Assembly (NCBI GenBank): GCA_046545575.1
Contig: JBKGZM010000083.1
Span: 1-7,674 of the forward strand
Source: JAGXOF01 sp046545575
GTDB taxonomy: Bacteria; Chloroflexota; Dehalococcoidia; SZUA-161; SpSt-899
Direction: 5' to 3'
DNA length: 7,674 nt
In this document: one piece after another, positions 6,758 through 7,674 of the stretch
Numbering within the stretch: position 1 is the first letter of the stretch
Layout: every line of letters begins with the position of its first letter
The notes under the pieces: generated by a model
What the model saw: the letters and a program-made list of their open reading frames with translations, nothing else
What the model was told of the DNA's origin: nothing
Databases searched by the model: none
Made by a program: the position numbers and the translations under genes

Positions 6758-6802
6758 GTTGCGTCGGGGACTCTATTCAAATAAAGCGAGGAGGAGGTAT
6801 TT

Positions 6803-7372
6803 ATGAAGAAACAAAAGTACATAATAATAGCCCTCATCTGTGCTTTAGTGGCAACCCTGGGTCTTTGGTATGGTGAACACAGGCAGATGGAATCACTATC
6901 ACAAAGCTATGATAACTGTATAAAGGAGTGTTACCAGGGAGGTTTTATAAAGTTATACCATTATTATTCAGACCTGGTCGATCTACTTGAAGCCCATCAA
7001 GAGACAAATTCCCGCGATAGGATGTTTGAAGTAGCGCTCGACAATCAGCTTCATGCGATTACAAGGACATCGAGTGATATCAGCTCAATAGCAAACAGGA
7101 TAGCCCCGGAAACACAGACTCCGTTGAGCAAAGAACTCGCAGACTATCTTGTTTTTCATGATTTAGAAGAAACTGTCCGAACCAATTTGGAAGAAGAAAA
7201 CAATATTGAAGAACTGAAGAGGGTTTTCGAAAAGCATCTAGAAAGGCTGAAAGATCTCGTAATACCACAGAAAGGGGCTGATAATGATTTTATGGACGAC
7301 AAGAACCAGTTAAAGATAAAACAACTCCTGGAAGAGATGCAAAAAGAAATAGAGAATATAGAGTCCACCTGA
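6803..7372 (+). CDS. Small membrane-anchored, helix-rich extracytoplasmic protein of unknown function
   Basis: This 189-aa protein has a short basic N-terminus (MKKQK) and a hydrophobic helix at about residues 6-23. No clear signal-peptidase site follows (LWYGEHRQ), so it is probably an uncleaved anchor with the remainder outside the cytoplasmic membrane. The rest is highly charged and helical: LYHYYSDLVDLLEAHQE near 51-67, and two heptad-like coiled-coil stretches at about 120-152 and 166-187 (LEEMQKEIENIE). Two cysteines four residues apart (39 and 43, CIKEC) could form an intrahelical disulfide or bind a ligand. I do not recognise the family; the overall form recalls small membrane-bound helical-bundle sensor-like domains, but no motif proves it. 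The start is well supported by AGGAGGT (6792-6798) with the ATG four bases on. No obvious terminator follows. Confidence 0.8.
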   Translation: MKKQKYIIIALICALVATLGLWYGEHRQMESLSQSYDNCIKECYQGGFIKLYHYYSDLVDLLEAHQETNSRDRMFEVALDNQLHAITRTSSDISSIANRIAPETQTPLSKELADYLVFHDLEETVRTNLEEENNIEELKRVFEKHLERLKDLVIPQKGADNDFMDDKNQLKIKQLLEEMQKEIENIEST

Positions 7373-7555
7373 CTTACCCCCGATTTATTACCATACGGAA
7401 TGAGAAGGTTATTTCTTTCTTGCCCTCTTTTTGAGATATGTTGGCGTTGTCCCCAAATCCCCTGATCCGGGTATGTTGCTTGTTGTGACTCAGACCACCA
7501 TCCAGGCATCAATGGGACCTTGGGCCCAGAAAATTTAGGACCTAGGTCCCAAGAC
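7373..7555. other. Gene-free gap with clustered palindromes
   Basis: No credible gene or intrinsic terminator is visible here. The notable content is at 7513-7551: TGGGACCT (7513-7520) is the exact inverse of AGGTCCCA (7544-7551). Between or overlapping them lie two self-complementary sequences, TGGGCCCA (7521-7528) and GGACCTAGGTCC (7538-7549). The cluster precedes the second leader copy and could be a protein-binding site or a structured RNA segment. It has no T run after it. Confidence 0.4.
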
Positions 7556-7651
7556 AAGAGGGGGTGATAAATATGAGAGTGTGAAATTTGGGAAAGGGTG
7601 GGGGCGTAATAGATTCAAGAATAATTACAAGGAGGCAAACAAAATGAAAAA
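7556..7651 (+). repeat. Leader repeat, copy B (diverged duplicate of 5500-5595)
   Basis: This is the second copy of the purine-rich leader, including ATAATTACAAGGAGGC and ATGAAAAA, with its own Shine-Dalgarno in the same position. Unlike copy A, it is not preceded by the 11-bp-phased TTGWAA array; palindromes centred near 7524 and 7543 lie upstream instead. The similarity stops being alignable upstream of about 7556 and just after the A run of the start region. Confidence 0.75.
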
Positions 7652-7674
7652 GCACTGGTGATGATTCTGGCTAT
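7644..7674 (+). pseudogene. Start of a second secreted-protein gene, frame broken, cut by the window end
   Basis: The duplicated leader gives a normal ribosome-binding site (AAGGAGG, 7629-7635) and ATG at 7644, but the frame reads Met-Lys-Lys-His-Trp then TGA at 7659-7661. If the run of five A at 7647-7651 had six, the frame would read MKKALVMILA, a standard signal-peptide start like that of the 370-aa protein. The gene is therefore probably a paralogue or similarly exported protein with a one-base deletion: a real pseudogene, a phase-variable tract or a sequencing/assembly error. Only 31 bases are visible, so its identity is unknown. Confidence 0.45.

Noticed and set aside
6759..6787. Promoter for the 189-aa gene (TTGCGT plus an AT-rich stretch)
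   Set aside because: Spacing and -10 match are poor; TATTCA is only 9 bases from the hexamer.
7513..7551. T-box riboswitch or intrinsic terminator from the GGACC/GGTCC stem
   Set aside because: The conserved T-box core (GGTGGNACCGCG) is absent and no T run follows the stem.

Overview
The window looks like chromosomal DNA from an uncultured bacterium, most plausibly a Chloroflexota (Dehalococcoidia-type) genome. That placement is an inference from three things: the multi-TM/GAF/PAS histidine kinase architecture, a bacterial GH3-family adenylating enzyme, and an ATTGC...GCAAT palindromic repeat of a kind I associate with such genomes. No rRNA or other marker gene is present to confirm it. All supported genes lie on the + strand. 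I see no tRNA, rRNA, CRISPR array or transposase.

Left part (1-5365), regulatory/enzymatic block. The window opens in the last 65 codons of an unidentified gene (1-198). After a gap holding a good sigma70-type promoter (274-303) comes a GH3-family acyl-adenylate enzyme (330-1910). Only 23 bp later starts a large membrane sensor histidine kinase (1934-4423: about nine TM helices, GAF, PAS, HisKA, HATPase). A 170-bp gap containing a short palindromic repeat separates it from an OmpR/PhoB-type response regulator (4594-5301, probably starting at GTG rather than the upstream ATG). A clean intrinsic terminator (5332-5365) closes the block. The kinase and regulator very probably form one two-component system, and the GH3 gene is probably co-transcribed with them.

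Right part (5366-7674), secreted-protein block, visibly more AT-rich. The most striking signal is four TTGWAA hexamers spaced exactly 11 bp apart (5388, 5399, 5410, 5421), just upstream of a TATATA -10-like box. This is the geometry of binding sites for PhoB/PhoP-type response regulators, and a PhoB/OmpR-type regulator is encoded directly upstream. Behind it lies a 370-aa secreted protein of unknown function (5588-6700), a strong hairpin terminator, and a 189-aa membrane-anchored coiled-coil protein (6803-7372). At the right edge the untranslated leader of the 370-aa gene recurs as a diverged copy (5500-5595 versus 7556-7651, about 83% identical over the last 82 bases by hand alignment). This second leader runs into a second Met-Lys-Lys start whose frame is broken after five codons. 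A one-base frameshift in an A run would restore a signal-peptide-like start.

Working model (inference): the membrane kinase senses an envelope or small-molecule cue and phosphorylates the regulator. The regulator then binds the 11-bp-phased repeats to control the neighbouring secreted protein. The role of the GH3 enzyme in this circuit is unknown.
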